A stretch of 64,000 bases of DNA from an uncultured Cellulomonadaceae bacterium (GTDB lineage Bacteria > Actinomycetota > Actinomycetes > Actinomycetales > Cellulomonadaceae), in the NCBI GenBank assembly GCA_947495165.1, contig CANLXM010000001.1, positions 248,001 through 312,000 of the forward strand, given 5' to 3'. The notes under the pieces were generated by a model. It searched no databases. It was not told the origin of the DNA and saw nothing but the letters and a program-made list of their open reading frames with translations. Positions 18,143-27,637 of the stretch are shown here, one piece after another; positions within the stretch are counted from its first letter, which is position 1; each line of letters starts with the position of its first letter. Position numbers and translations under genes: made by a program.

Positions 18143-20968
18143 TTACCCCTTAGGGGGAGCGGGTTCTCGGAGCATGACGAGCAGCGCAAGCTCGACGCGC
18201 GAGCCCACGCCGAGCTTGCGGAAGATGCTGGTCAGGTGGACCTCGACGGTGCGGACGGACACCTGGAGCCGCCGCGCGACCATCCTGTTCGAGGCGCCGG
18301 TGACGACGGCTTCGACGACCTCGCGCTCGCGTTCCGTGAGTCGGGACGCGATCGCTGCCAGGCCGACCGGTGGGCAGGGCGCCGTGGGCGCCGGCTCGGC
18401 CGCAGTGCGCTCCCTGGTGCGCGTCGCGGGCTCAGGCTCGCGCCGCCGCGCCGTCACGGCGTCCGTGAGCAGCGCGTGCGAGACCACAGCCATGGCGTGG
18501 GCCCCGCACTCCTCGAACAGGCCCGACGCAGCCCGGAGATGGGCAACCCCGTCCTCGAGCTCGCCGCGGAGCACGAGGGCCTGCCCGACGACGAGGCGCG
18601 TCTGCCCCCGCTCGAGCGGGCTGTGCAGTCGACGAGAGAGCGCGAGCGCCTCGGCGATGCAGCGGTCGAGCTGGTTGCTCGCGTCGTGCGCTCTCGCCGC
18701 CACGCAGACCCGGGCCGCGACGGAGGCAGCAACGACGGAGCAGCCGCTCGGGTCGGGCGGGAGGCCGGCAGCCCGATCGCCCTCGGGCACGGCGGGACAC
18801 CGCCCTCCGCCCAGCAGCGTCGCCTCGGCGCTGGACGGACCCGGGAGCGGGATCGTGCCGGCGTCGGACTCGTCCTCGACGAGCCCGAAGAACGTGGCCG
18901 CGCTCTGGTGCTCGCCGGTGACGAGCATGCACAACGCCCGGTTGGACAAGAAGCCCACGCGTACCGCGCGGGACGGCTGGACCGGGACGAGCCGCTCGAG
19001 TGCGCGCGTGAGCACGCCGGGCTCGCCGCGCTGCAGGCTGTCGAGCCGACCGGCGAGCACGGCCGCAGTCCCACCGAGGCACAACATCACCGGAGTGTGG
19101 AGTGCGGCGTTCTGCAGGGCGGCGCGGGCGGCCTCGAGGCTTCCGGCCCACAGCTCGACGATCACTTCTGTGAGGCGCAGGTACGCCTCGGCCAGGGGGC
19201 TGAGGTAGCGGCGGGCGGTGGGTGGCGCGGCGTCGCACGTGCCGAGTGCCCACGCGCAGCTGTTCGTGAGGGGCGCGAGGTCGGAGAGGGCGGCGGTCAG
19301 TCCGCGCCGCGCCTCGTCGATCTGGTCCTGCGATGCGAGCGCGAGCGCGCGCAGCCCGCTGACCATGGCAGCGCGCGCGGGCGAGTCGGACGGCGTCCCC
19401 TCGAGGGCGGTCGCCCCGGCGGGGTCGCCGCGCAGCAGCGCCAGGCACGCCTCGACGAAAGCCAGGCGGTCACGGTCGTCCTCGGTCGTGACCTGCGGCG
19501 CCGCCACGTCGATCAGGGCGCGTGCGGCGTCGGACTCCCCACGCTCGCTGTGCAGCACCGCCGCGAGCAGCTGGGCCGACGTGGCAGCCTCGGGTTCGGT
19601 CACCCGGGGAACCTGGCCGGTGCGCAGGCTCACCGCGAGCAGCAGGGCGGGGCGCAGCGTCGCGCGGAGCGTGGGGGACGCGTGGTGGACCGCGTCGCGC
19701 AGCAGCTCGACGGCGTCGACGACGTGTCCGGCGCGCAGCGCCGCGCGCCCGGCCAGGGCGACTGCCTCGGCGCGGATCGAACCGGTGGCGTGCGCGACGG
19801 CCTCCTGTGCGACCCGCTGTGCCCAGACGGCGTCCCCGTGGGCGAGCATGCGCTCGGCGACCGCGAGCAGGTCGGGAGCGACCGCTGGCTTGCCCGCGAG
19901 CGCCGCGAGGGCCGCGTGCCAGCTGGCCAGAGGGACGGGGTGACCGGCTCCATGGTCGGCCCCGTGGTCAGCCCCGTGGTGGGACGCGTGGTCTGCGGCG
20001 TGCGCGACGGCGAGGCGGGTGTGCGCCTCGGTGCGCTGTGCCACGGTCGCCCGGTGATGGATGACCGCGCGGACGCGGGGATCGGTGATCCGCACGTGTC
20101 CGGCCACCAGGGTGAGGTGGGCCGCCGCCGGGCTGGAGACCAGGACGTCGATCGTGATGTCGCAGGCGTGGAGCAGGATGTCCGTCCCGTCAACGACGGA
20201 GACTGCTGCGGTCAGCAGGAGTGCGCGAGCGTCGGTGTCGAGCGTCGCGACGCGCGGCGCGATGGCGCTCAGGACCGACGCGGTCGCGGGCAGGGGGTCG
20301 GGGATGAGTGACAGGCCCGCGAGCTGATCAGGGCTCAGCAGCTCGGCGGTCTCGATGATCGCGCCCGGCGCGCCACCGAGCTCCTGCACGAGCCGCTCGG
20401 CTACATGGGGTGCGACGGGTGTCCCGACTGCCGCGCGGAGGACCTGCAGCGCGTCGATCGCGTTGATCGGGTCCAAGGGCCGGCGCTCGACCTCGTAGGG
20501 CAGGCGGTGGACGGTCCTGGGTTCGGTTGCGCTGGCGAGCAGCACGGCGGGTGCGTGTCGCTCGACGATCAGGGCCACCAACGCGGTGCGCGTGTCGGGA
20601 TCGACGAGGTCCAGGTCGTCCGCGACGAAGACGACGGTGCGGTTGCCGGTCGCGGCCGAGACCTCCGTGACCGCCGCGGCCAGAGCATCGGCGCCGCGGA
20701 CCCTGCCGGACGGGAGGTAGGTGTCGAGCTGCCCGACGAGCGCGTCGAGAGCCGTGCTGCCGGCGCCCGTCCCGCGACCCGTCGGCACGGGCAGGACGTG
20801 GTGTCCGGCGGCGGCGGCTCGGCGCGCGGCGGCCGCCAGCACACCGCTCTTTCCCATCCCCGGGTCGCCGGTCCAGACGATCGCGCCGGAGCCGTCGGCG
20901 CACCGCCGTACGGCGTAGTCGATCTCCTGAGCCCGACTGTGCAGGGGGGTGTCGTCCGACGCGCACAT
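18143..20968 (-). CDS. LuxR-family transcriptional regulator with N-terminal AAA ATPase (LAL type)
   Basis: A 941-residue large ATP-binding regulator of the LuxR family. Near the N-terminus are the Walker A GDPGMGKSG and Walker B VVFVADDLDLVD. A long helical, TPR-like middle follows, and the last 65 residues form a LuxR/GerE helix-turn-helix (LTEREREVVEAVVTGASN, VSVRTVEVHLTSIFRKLGV). Such proteins are ATP-dependent activators, often sensing a sugar or other small molecule (MalT, for example). The frame is open to 21043, but the ATG at 20968 is preferred since GGGAG lies 7 bases before it. It is next to and oriented like the two chitinase genes, so a role in chitin control is plausible but unproven. 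Confidence 0.88.
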   Translation of the reverse strand: MCASDDTPLHSRAQEIDYAVRRCADGSGAIVWTGDPGMGKSGVLAAAARRAAAAGHHVLPVPTGRGTGAGSTALDALVGQLDTYLPSGRVRGADALAAAVTEVSAATGNRTVVFVADDLDLVDPDTRTALVALIVERHAPAVLLASATEPRTVHRLPYEVERRPLDPINAIDALQVLRAAVGTPVAPHVAERLVQELGGAPGAIIETAELLSPDQLAGLSLIPDPLPATASVLSAIAPRVATLDTDARALLLTAAVSVVDGTDILLHACDITIDVLVSSPAAAHLTLVAGHVRITDPRVRAVIHHRATVAQRTEAHTRLAVAHAADHASHHGADHGADHGAGHPVPLASWHAALAALAGKPAVAPDLLAVAERMLAHGDAVWAQRVAQEAVAHATGSIRAEAVALAGRAALRAGHVVDAVELLRDAVHHASPTLRATLRPALLLAVSLRTGQVPRVTEPEAATSAQLLAAVLHSERGESDAARALIDVAAPQVTTEDDRDRLAFVEACLALLRGDPAGATALEGTPSDSPARAAMVSGLRALALASQDQIDEARRGLTAALSDLAPLTNSCAWALGTCDAAPPTARRYLSPLAEAYLRLTEVIVELWAGSLEAARAALQNAALHTPVMLCLGGTAAVLAGRLDSLQRGEPGVLTRALERLVPVQPSRAVRVGFLSNRALCMLVTGEHQSAATFFGLVEDESDAGTIPLPGPSSAEATLLGGGRCPAVPEGDRAAGLPPDPSGCSVVAASVAARVCVAARAHDASNQLDRCIAEALALSRRLHSPLERGQTRLVVGQALVLRGELEDGVAHLRAASGLFEECGAHAMAVVSHALLTDAVTARRREPEPATRTRERTAAEPAPTAPCPPVGLAAIASRLTEREREVVEAVVTGASNRMVARRLQVSVRTVEVHLTSIFRKLGVGSRVELALLVMLREPAPPKG

Positions 20969-21187
20969 CCATGTACTCCCGTCCCGGGCGTCGTTGCGCC
21001 GGATCGCTCGCTCGAGGCGTCGTCCGGGGACGCCGCACGTCATGCCCCCGGATTTTGTAAAGCTTCCTTACGAAGTTGCCACCGCTAGCCTCTCGCGAGG
21101 ACGACCGGGATGCAACGTGAGGTGTCCGGGGTGGACGGCGGGAGGGGTTGCCAGGCCGGGGGCCGGCGATGCTTCGGGGTACGGGCC

Positions 21188-21442
21188 TCAGCCAGCGACG
21201 AGGAAGGACCCCACGAGGTCGATCATGCCGCGCAGGCCGAGGATGACGCCGACGCCGAGGCCGGTGAGGAGCGCCATGGAGACTGCGGCGGGCGCGGTGG
21301 ACGTGCGCCAGGAGTCGTGATCGTCGTCGTCGGAGGTCCACGGTCGCTCGGGTGCGAACGACGGCGGCTGGTCCAGGGAGGCGCCGGGGGCGCGCTGCGG
21401 GAGGGGGCGGGAGGTGTGGCGGCGGAGGTCGGTGGTGGTCAT
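21188..21442 (-). CDS. small single-pass membrane protein
   Basis: An 84-residue protein with a polar, Pro/Asp-rich N-terminal half (a DDDDHD run) and a C-terminal hydrophobic helix (AVSMALLTGLGVGVILGLRG) followed by a second short hydrophobic tail. The ATG at 21442 is preferred over the upstream start because the extra residues look unlike protein. It lies downstream of the ThrE gene in the same direction with a 131-base gap, and upstream of the LuxR regulator. No family recognised. Confidence 0.5.
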   Translation of the reverse strand: MTTTDLRRHTSRPLPQRAPGASLDQPPSFAPERPWTSDDDDHDSWRTSTAPAAVSMALLTGLGVGVILGLRGMIDLVGSFLVAG

Positions 21443-21573
21443 GTCTCTACTCTCGCGAGCGGACTCTCGCGGCACATCAGCCGGCCGTCTCGACCTCCGC
21501 GAGCGTGCTCCACCGCAGGGAGGAGTGCACCGTCATCCCGGGGACTGACGGGCCGTCGGGGCCGTGGGCGCCA

Positions 21574-23118
21574 TCAGCGGAGCGGTGGTTGCCCGGGCGG
21601 CGTGGTCCCGGGCACCTGTGCCGGGACGGCGCCGGAGGCGTCGAGCGGAGGGCCGCCCGGGGTGCGGCGCCGACGAAGCTGGCGGAGGTTCTTCTGGGTG
21701 ACACCCCGCATGGCTGTGCTGCGGCTGCGCCCACCGCCCTTGGTGCCCAGGCGCAGCGGCGCCCCGAGGAACTCGCCCAGGGTCACGCCGCCGGCGATGC
21801 CGAGGCCGATCATCATCGCGCCGAACAGCTCCGCGAACCCCGGGAGGATCCCGGTCGACGTGTTGGAGACGATGTCGAACAGCCCGCGGTAGATCGCGAG
21901 CCCGGGGAGCAGCGGGACGATGCCGCACACGGACGTGACGATCGACTGCACCTTGAGCCGGGGGGAGGCCCACTCCGACAGGAAGCCGACGACGAGGGCG
22001 GCGGCGGCGGAGGCGACCGCAGGCCCGGCGCCGAGGCCGGAGACGGTGGTCAGGACGGTCCAGGACACGGCGCCGATCCCAGCGGCGACGAACGCCGCGC
22101 GAGGGCGGGCGTAGGACGCGACCGCCCAGCCGAGCGCGACGACGGCGGCCGCCACGGTCCGCACGACGGCGGGCGATGTGGCCGTCGGGGGGTCGAAGAG
22201 CACGAGGGGGACCCCGAGCCGGCGCGCGAGGTCGAGGACGCCGGTGATGCCGACGACGATCCCGAGCGTGAGCACGACGACCTCGAAGGAGCGCGCCGCC
22301 GCGGTGATCGGGAAGCCGGAGATCGCGTCCTCCGCTGCACCGACGAGGGACAGCCCGGCGAGGAGGACGACGATGCCGGAGGCGACGACGAGCGACGGCG
22401 GGAGCAGCGAGGGGTCGACGGGCAAGTGCGGGACGGCGAGGTAGAGGGCTACTGCGACGAGAGCGGCGACGCCCGCGCCCGCTGCTTGGAGGAAGAACGG
22501 CGGCAGGCCGCGCCGGCCGAGCGCCCAGACGACCCGGTCGATCGCTGCGGTCGTCGCGGCGGCGACGAGCATGACCGGCAGCGTGCCGCCGAGCAGGACG
22601 GCGATCGCCCCCGCCATGGCCGACAGCGCGACGGTGATCACCCAACGCTGGTAGGTCTGGGGTGCGGTGACGATCCGGTCGAGCCGGGTGTGCGCGTCCT
22701 CGAGCCGGGCCGGTGCGTCCTCGGGGGAGACCTGCTCGGCGGCGACCTCCTGCGCGAGCTCGACGACGCGCTGCAGCCGACCGTAGTCGGGGATCCGGTC
22801 GCGGACGATCCGCATCATGGTGACAGGCAGGTCGTCGCCACCGCGGTCGTAGGAGACGGTGATCGCGGTGAAGGTCAGGTCGATCTGGGTGCCGTGCAGC
22901 CCGAACGCTCGGATGACCGTGCGGATCGCCTGCGTGACGTCGACGGCCGAGGCCCCGAGGGCGAGCATCGACTCACCGGTCCGCAGGCCGAGCTCGAGCA
23001 CGCCGCGCACGGCGGCCGAGTCGAGACCCTCAGGTCGTGATCGCAGGCCGGTCTGGAGGTTCGGTGCGCCTCCGCCGATACGTCGGGCAAGCCTCCGCAC
23101 GTCCAGCTGCCTTCCCAT
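21574..23118 (-). CDS. ThrE-family threonine/serine exporter
   Basis: A 514-residue membrane protein. Residues 1-165 are the cytoplasmic ThrE/DUF1212 domain (LGLRTGESMLALGASAVDV, SYDRGGDDLP), followed by about ten predicted membrane helices of the ThrE and ThrE_2 kind, ending with LFGAMMIGLGIAGGVTLGEF and a basic, proline-rich cytoplasmic tail. The family exports threonine and serine by proton motive force in Corynebacterium. This protein fuses the two halves, which some bacteria encode as two genes. Substrates here are inferred. The small membrane protein gene follows. Confidence 0.87.
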   Translation of the reverse strand: MGRQLDVRRLARRIGGGAPNLQTGLRSRPEGLDSAAVRGVLELGLRTGESMLALGASAVDVTQAIRTVIRAFGLHGTQIDLTFTAITVSYDRGGDDLPVTMMRIVRDRIPDYGRLQRVVELAQEVAAEQVSPEDAPARLEDAHTRLDRIVTAPQTYQRWVITVALSAMAGAIAVLLGGTLPVMLVAAATTAAIDRVVWALGRRGLPPFFLQAAGAGVAALVAVALYLAVPHLPVDPSLLPPSLVVASGIVVLLAGLSLVGAAEDAISGFPITAAARSFEVVVLTLGIVVGITGVLDLARRLGVPLVLFDPPTATSPAVVRTVAAAVVALGWAVASYARPRAAFVAAGIGAVSWTVLTTVSGLGAGPAVASAAAALVVGFLSEWASPRLKVQSIVTSVCGIVPLLPGLAIYRGLFDIVSNTSTGILPGFAELFGAMMIGLGIAGGVTLGEFLGAPLRLGTKGGGRSRSTAMRGVTQKNLRQLRRRRTPGGPPLDASGAVPAQVPGTTPPGQPPLR

Positions 23119-23255
23119 CCGGCGAGTCTAGGGGGAGCGCGCCGACGAGTCTCGCGAGCGGTCCAGATCACCCGGTGCCGGTCTCACGAACCGCGGAACC
23201 GCGCCGATGGGAGGGGTGGGCGGACGACCCCGCCCGTGAGACCGAGGAGCACGAC

Positions 23256-23555
23256 ATGACCGAGACCCTGACGCGCGAGCCCTTCGCCGCCGCGCGCCCT
23301 GCCGTACCGCGCGCCGATGCCGCGCACGTCTCGGTGCACGGTGTCGATGCCCAGACGGGCTACCCGGTCACCTGGCACGTCACGACGCTGGCCGAGGACG
23401 GACTTCCCGACGCCTACCTGATCGAGCGCGCCGAGGGAGACATCCGCAACCCGGCGGTGTGGATGCAGGCGCGACGTACCGCCCGCACGGTCGGCGAGCT
23501 CGAGGTGCTCGACCTGATCCGCGAGGTGCTCTTTCAGGGTGGCTCGCTCGGCTGA
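23256..23555 (+). CDS. small conserved protein of unknown function
   Basis: A 99-residue protein with no recognised domain. Its core (HVSVHGVDAQTGYPVTWHV, TLAEDGLPDAYLIERAEG) looks like a short beta meander with a C-terminal helix (TVGELEVLDLIREVLF). GAGGAG lies 5 bases upstream of the ATG, so expression is likely. It is divergent from ThrE and convergent with the S9 peptidase gene (26-base gap). Confidence 0.55.
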   Translation: MTETLTREPFAAARPAVPRADAAHVSVHGVDAQTGYPVTWHVTTLAEDGLPDAYLIERAEGDIRNPAVWMQARRTARTVGELEVLDLIREVLFQGGSLG

Positions 23556-23581
23556 GCGGCCGCCCGTGAGCGCTGGGCGGC

Positions 23582-25675
23582 TCAGCCGAGCAGCTCCGGG
23601 AGCCTCGCCGGCTCCTCTCCCCGCACGTGCTCGCCGAGGAAGCCCAGCACGACCTGGTACCAGACCTTGGCGTGCTGCGGCTTGAGGACCCAGTGGTTCT
23701 CGTCGGGGAAGTACAGGAAGCGGTGCACGGTCGAGCCGTCCTCGGCCTGCGGCAGCGCGGACTTGGCGAGCAGCTCGTACCAGAGGCGCAGGCCCTCCCC
23801 GATCGGCACGCGGTAGTCCTTGTCGCCGTGGACGACGAGCATCGGGGTGCGGATGTTGCCGACGTGCTCGTGCGGCGAGTGTCCCTTCTCGAGCGCCATG
23901 AACTGGCGCTCCCAGGCGTAGGCCGCGTCGGTCGTGGGCCCGAACCCGTCGAGGGCCCACAGGCTCGCGTGGGTGACGATCGCCCGGAAACGGTCGGTGT
24001 GCCCCGCGACCCAGTTGGCCATGTAGCCGCCGAACGAGCCGCCCATCGCGGCGGTGCGGGTCTCGTCGATCTCCGGCAGGGCCTCCGCGGCGTCGGTCGC
24101 GGCCATGAGGTCGGTGTAGGGCTCGGCGCCCCAGCGGCCCCAGCCGCGCTGGATCATGTGCTGGCCGTAGCCGGTGGACAGCGCCGGGTCGGGCAGCAGT
24201 ACGGCGTAGCCCTGGGCCACCATCAGCCACGGGTTCCAGCGCCAGCTCCACGAGTTCCACGAGCTCAGCGGTCCGCCGTGGATCCACAGCAGCAGCGGGG
24301 CGGGGGCCTCGCCGCCGGCCCCGTGCGGCAGGGCGAGCCAGGAGCGCACGCGCGTGCCGTCGTCGGCGGTGGTCTCGACCTCGGTGAGGCGCCCGGGGAG
24401 CTCGGGGCGCGGGACGGGGCCGCGCAGGGCGGTGACCGAGCCTCCTGCCGCGGCGGCGGGGAGGTCGACCCGCACCACCTCGGCCGGGTGCGCGTACGAG
24501 GCGCGCAGGGCGTAGGTGGCCGTGCCGTCAGGGGCGACGACGAGGTCGCTGAACGCGCCGTCGTCGGTGAGGCGGGTGATCGCGCCGGAGGAAGCCTCGA
24601 TGTGGAAGACGGGGGCGCGGCCGTCCTCGTCTGAGGTCATGAGGAGGCCCGAGCCGTCGGGGAGCCAGTGGACCTGACCCGGCCACGAGTCGCGCTCCTG
24701 CGCGAGGCGCCGCTGCTCGCCGGAGCCGAGGTCGAGCAGCCAGAGCGAGACGACGACCGCCGACTCGGCACTGCCGCGGTCCTCACGGATGAAGGCGAGG
24801 CGCGTGCCGTCGGGGCTCAGGCGCGGCGCGGCGAACTCGACGTCGGTGTCCCCTGTGAGCAACGGCGTGCGCTCGCCCGTGGCGACGTCGATGCGCACCA
24901 GGTCGCTGCGGAGCCGGCCGTGGCCTTCTGGCACGCGCCACGTGGTCACGAGGAAGGAGCCGTCGGCCGCGAGGTCGTAGGCGGCGTTGATCAGGCTCGT
25001 GCCCGCGTCGGGGGTGAGGTCTCGGAGCTCGAGCGGCTCGTCGTAAGCCGCCGCGGTGTCGACCGTCGGGACCGTACCCCCGGGGGCGAGGGCAGCGGCA
25101 TAGAGGCGCGGCGCGGCGGGGCCGAGGTCGTGGTCCCAGTAGCGGACCGGGTAGCCGGTGTGCAGGATCGCGGCGACCTTGCCCTCCTTTCGCGCCGTGC
25201 GCAGCTCCTTCTCGGTCGCCAGGTCGGTCGCGCTCGGCAGCGCGGAGGCCTGCACGAGGAGGACCTCGCCGGACTCGGCCGCGCGGGCCGCCTCGATCCC
25301 GCCGGGGTGCGCGGCGAGGATGCGCGCCTCTGCGCCGTCGGCCGGGATGGTCCACAGGGCTGCGACGTCGTCGTCGTCCCCGCCCGGGCGCTTGGCCACG
25401 AACAGGAGGTCTCCCGCGGGCGTGAAGCGTGCCTGGGACTCGCCCTTGGCGCCGCGCGTGAGGCGACGCGCGGGGCGCTCGCCCGTGGGGTCGACCTCCC
25501 ACAGGGCCGTGACGTAGCCGGTTGCGTCGTCGTTCAGCGTGCTGACGCCGGTCGCGAGGCGACGCCCGTCGGGGGAGATCGCCAGGGAGCCCAGTCGCGG
25601 GAGGGCGACGTAGGCGTCGAGGTCGTGGAACGGGGTCTCGGGGGTTGCGGAGGTGTCGGCCGGGTTGTCAGTCAC
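23582..25675 (-). CDS. S9 family peptidase (prolyl oligopeptidase / acylaminoacyl-peptidase type)
   Basis: A 697-residue cytoplasmic serine peptidase. The first 400 or so residues have repeated WD-like blades (LAISPDGRRLATG, RLSPDGTRLAFIRED, VHWLPDGSGLLMTS) of the beta-propeller gate. The C-terminal alpha/beta hydrolase has LLLWIHGGP, the nucleophile GGSFGGYM (near residue 545), Asp in VVHGDKDYRVP and His in DENHW. It cleaves short peptides, probably after proline or blocked N-termini. No signal peptide. Its 5' side is 74 bases from the end of the CPBP-like gene on the same strand. Confidence 0.92.
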   Translation of the reverse strand: MTDNPADTSATPETPFHDLDAYVALPRLGSLAISPDGRRLATGVSTLNDDATGYVTALWEVDPTGERPARRLTRGAKGESQARFTPAGDLLFVAKRPGGDDDDVAALWTIPADGAEARILAAHPGGIEAARAAESGEVLLVQASALPSATDLATEKELRTARKEGKVAAILHTGYPVRYWDHDLGPAAPRLYAAALAPGGTVPTVDTAAAYDEPLELRDLTPDAGTSLINAAYDLAADGSFLVTTWRVPEGHGRLRSDLVRIDVATGERTPLLTGDTDVEFAAPRLSPDGTRLAFIREDRGSAESAVVVSLWLLDLGSGEQRRLAQERDSWPGQVHWLPDGSGLLMTSDEDGRAPVFHIEASSGAITRLTDDGAFSDLVVAPDGTATYALRASYAHPAEVVRVDLPAAAAGGSVTALRGPVPRPELPGRLTEVETTADDGTRVRSWLALPHGAGGEAPAPLLLWIHGGPLSSWNSWSWRWNPWLMVAQGYAVLLPDPALSTGYGQHMIQRGWGRWGAEPYTDLMAATDAAEALPEIDETRTAAMGGSFGGYMANWVAGHTDRFRAIVTHASLWALDGFGPTTDAAYAWERQFMALEKGHSPHEHVGNIRTPMLVVHGDKDYRVPIGEGLRLWYELLAKSALPQAEDGSTVHRFLYFPDENHWVLKPQHAKVWYQVVLGFLGEHVRGEEPARLPELLG

Positions 25676-25750
25676 CAGGACATCTCAGCACGGGTCACTG
25701 ACATCCGTGCGCTGACCTGCGTGGACAGCGCCTCGGATGGCTCGGGCGCC

Positions 25751-26644
25751 TCAGTACACGAAGATGGCGAACCGGGACGGGTCGTGGGCGTGCACGATCG
25801 CCATGAACACGATCGCGTCGAACAGCAGGTGCACCATCAGCACGAGGGTCAGCGAGCGGGTGCGCGTGAAGATCAGCCCCTGGAGCAACGCGAACGGGAC
25901 CGTCAGCAGCGGCCCCCACTCGCGGTAGCCGAGCTCCCACAGGAACGACACGAAGATCGCGGCCTGCAGCAGGTTGGCCTGCCACGCCGGGAAGTGCCGC
26001 AGCAGCAGCGTGAAGCACGTGCAGATGAAGAACAGCTCGTCCCACGTGCCGACGCCGTTGACGCCGACGAAGAACCTGGCCAGTGCGCCGTCGTCCTCCA
26101 GCGAGGGCCAGTTCGCGTACGCGCCCGAGGTGATGAAGTAGAACGGCAGGATCGCCCACCCCAGCAGCGGGACGGCCACGAGGTAGGCCTTCTCCGACCG
26201 CGGCCACGGCTGCCCGGTGCGCCACGGGAACCGGATCGCCCGACGCCGGTACACCAGCCGGTCGACGGCGAACGGGACGGCGACGGCCAGGGTGAGGGCG
26301 GTGCCGATGGCGACGAAGCGAGGCCAGGAGACGTCGGCCTCCATCGAGGTGGTGCTGATGATCCCGATGCCGAGGGCGATCAGCAGCAGGTCCTTCGCGA
26401 GGGCGCGCCGGGCGACGGCGGCCGCGGCGAGGCTGACGAGCAGGACGACGTAGCCGGCGGGGCGCGCGTGCACGCCGAACAGGAGGATCGCCGACGCCGA
26501 GACGCCTGCCGCGCACAGGAGGGCGGGGACGTCGTGGGCGCGCACGGGTTCCACGGTGCGGGCGGGAATCGAGGGCGCAGGTGTGCGCCCACCGGGGGTG
26601 GCGCCGCCTGCGTCGTTGCTGGGCGTGGTCACGGTGCCCAGCAT
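25751..26644 (-). CDS. CPBP-like intramembrane protein with altered protease motifs
   Basis: A 297-residue polytopic membrane protein with about seven to eight hydrophobic helices. The two marks of the CPBP (Rce1/Abi) family are recognisable but changed: WDELFFICTCF replaces the usual E-E-x-x-x-R, and LVLMVHLLFDAI provides the H-x3-D/N motif. Loss of the Glu-Glu pair could mean that it is not a protease. The ATG at 26644 is the best fit; a GTG 12 bases downstream is possible, and neither has a clear ribosome site. It is divergent from the alpha/beta hydrolase at 26771. Confidence 0.7.
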   Translation of the reverse strand: MLGTVTTPSNDAGGATPGGRTPAPSIPARTVEPVRAHDVPALLCAAGVSASAILLFGVHARPAGYVVLLVSLAAAAVARRALAKDLLLIALGIGIISTTSMEADVSWPRFVAIGTALTLAVAVPFAVDRLVYRRRAIRFPWRTGQPWPRSEKAYLVAVPLLGWAILPFYFITSGAYANWPSLEDDGALARFFVGVNGVGTWDELFFICTCFTLLLRHFPAWQANLLQAAIFVSFLWELGYREWGPLLTVPFALLQGLIFTRTRSLTLVLMVHLLFDAIVFMAIVHAHDPSRFAIFVY

Positions 26645-26770
26645 GCCGGGCCGCGACGTCCCCAGCACCTCGGGGCTGTCCCGCCCTCCGGGGACGCAGC
26701 GCCTCGGCACCTGATGGCGCCTGGCGCGCCTTCCCCCGCCGTGTCGGTGCCCCTCCCTAGAGTGCGTGAC

Positions 26771-27526
26771 GTGACCACGAACCTGTCGATCCACGAGCAC
26801 GGCGACCCGAGCGCACCGACCATCCTGCTGGTGCACGGCGTGACCGATGCGGGCACGTCCTGGCCTGACCTGGTGGCGCGGTGGCAGGACCGCTGGCACC
26901 TGCTCGCGCTCGACCTGCGCGGCCACGGCTCGTCGCCACGCTTCACCGCAGACCAGCTGTCGCGCTCCCCCGAGGTGCTGGTGGCGGACGTGATCGAGGT
27001 CCTCGAGGCGCAGCCTGAGCCGGTCGTCGTCGTCGGGCACTCGCTGGGCGGGTTCTTGACCCTCCGTGCTGCGCTCGCGCGGCCGGACCTCGTGCGGGCC
27101 GTGGTGCTCGAGGACCCTGCCAAGCCGGGTGGTCGGGTTCCCGACCCCGCCTTCGTGGTGCAGAACGAGGAGTTCCTGGACTCGATGGCGGATCCTCGCG
27201 CGCAGATCGAGCGGATGCAGCGGGACTCGCCGTGGAGTCGCACGGAGATCGAGGCGTGGGCGGCGTGCAAGGGGCAGGTAGACCGCGCCTACATCCGCGA
27301 GGGCCTGTTCCTGGGGGACGTCGACTGGGAGGAGCAGTTCCGTTCGCTGACCGTGCCTGGTCTGCTCGTGCTGCCGCCCGAGGCGCCCATGAGCCCGGAC
27401 CTGACGCAGGTCGACAACCCGCAGCTGCGCACGGTGGTCATCCCGGACTCCGGGCACTGCGTGCGTCGAGACCAGCCGGAGGCCTTCCACGCCGTCGTCG
27501 ACCCCTTCCTCGAGGAGCTGCGCTGA
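26771..27526 (+). CDS. alpha/beta hydrolase
   Basis: A 251-residue single-domain alpha/beta-fold hydrolase: ILLVHGVTDAGTSW (oxyanion region), LLALDLRGHGSSPRF, the nucleophile elbow VVGHSLGGF (Ser near 97) and the catalytic His in PDSGHCVRRDQPEAF. There is no signal peptide. The GTG at 26771 starts MTTNLSIHEHG, which fits the family. The substrate (ester or amide) is not predictable. It is divergent from the CPBP-like gene and 111 bases upstream of the methyltransferase gene. Confidence 0.85.
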   Translation: MTTNLSIHEHGDPSAPTILLVHGVTDAGTSWPDLVARWQDRWHLLALDLRGHGSSPRFTADQLSRSPEVLVADVIEVLEAQPEPVVVVGHSLGGFLTLRAALARPDLVRAVVLEDPAKPGGRVPDPAFVVQNEEFLDSMADPRAQIERMQRDSPWSRTEIEAWAACKGQVDRAYIREGLFLGDVDWEEQFRSLTVPGLLVLPPEAPMSPDLTQVDNPQLRTVVIPDSGHCVRRDQPEAFHAVVDPFLEELR

Positions 27527-27637
27527 GCCGCCGCGGGCTGGCGGCCGTGCGGCATCACAGCAGTCCCAGGTGCACCACGCGCCTCGCCGCGCAAGGATGA
27601 GTCCAGGGTTCTGAACCCCGAAGGGGGGAGGTGCGCG

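Noticed and set aside
23179..23242. GGTCTCAC/GTGAGACC pair upstream of the small gene at 23256
   Set aside because: The arms are only 8 bp and about 50 bases apart, so chance pairing in GC-rich DNA cannot be excluded.
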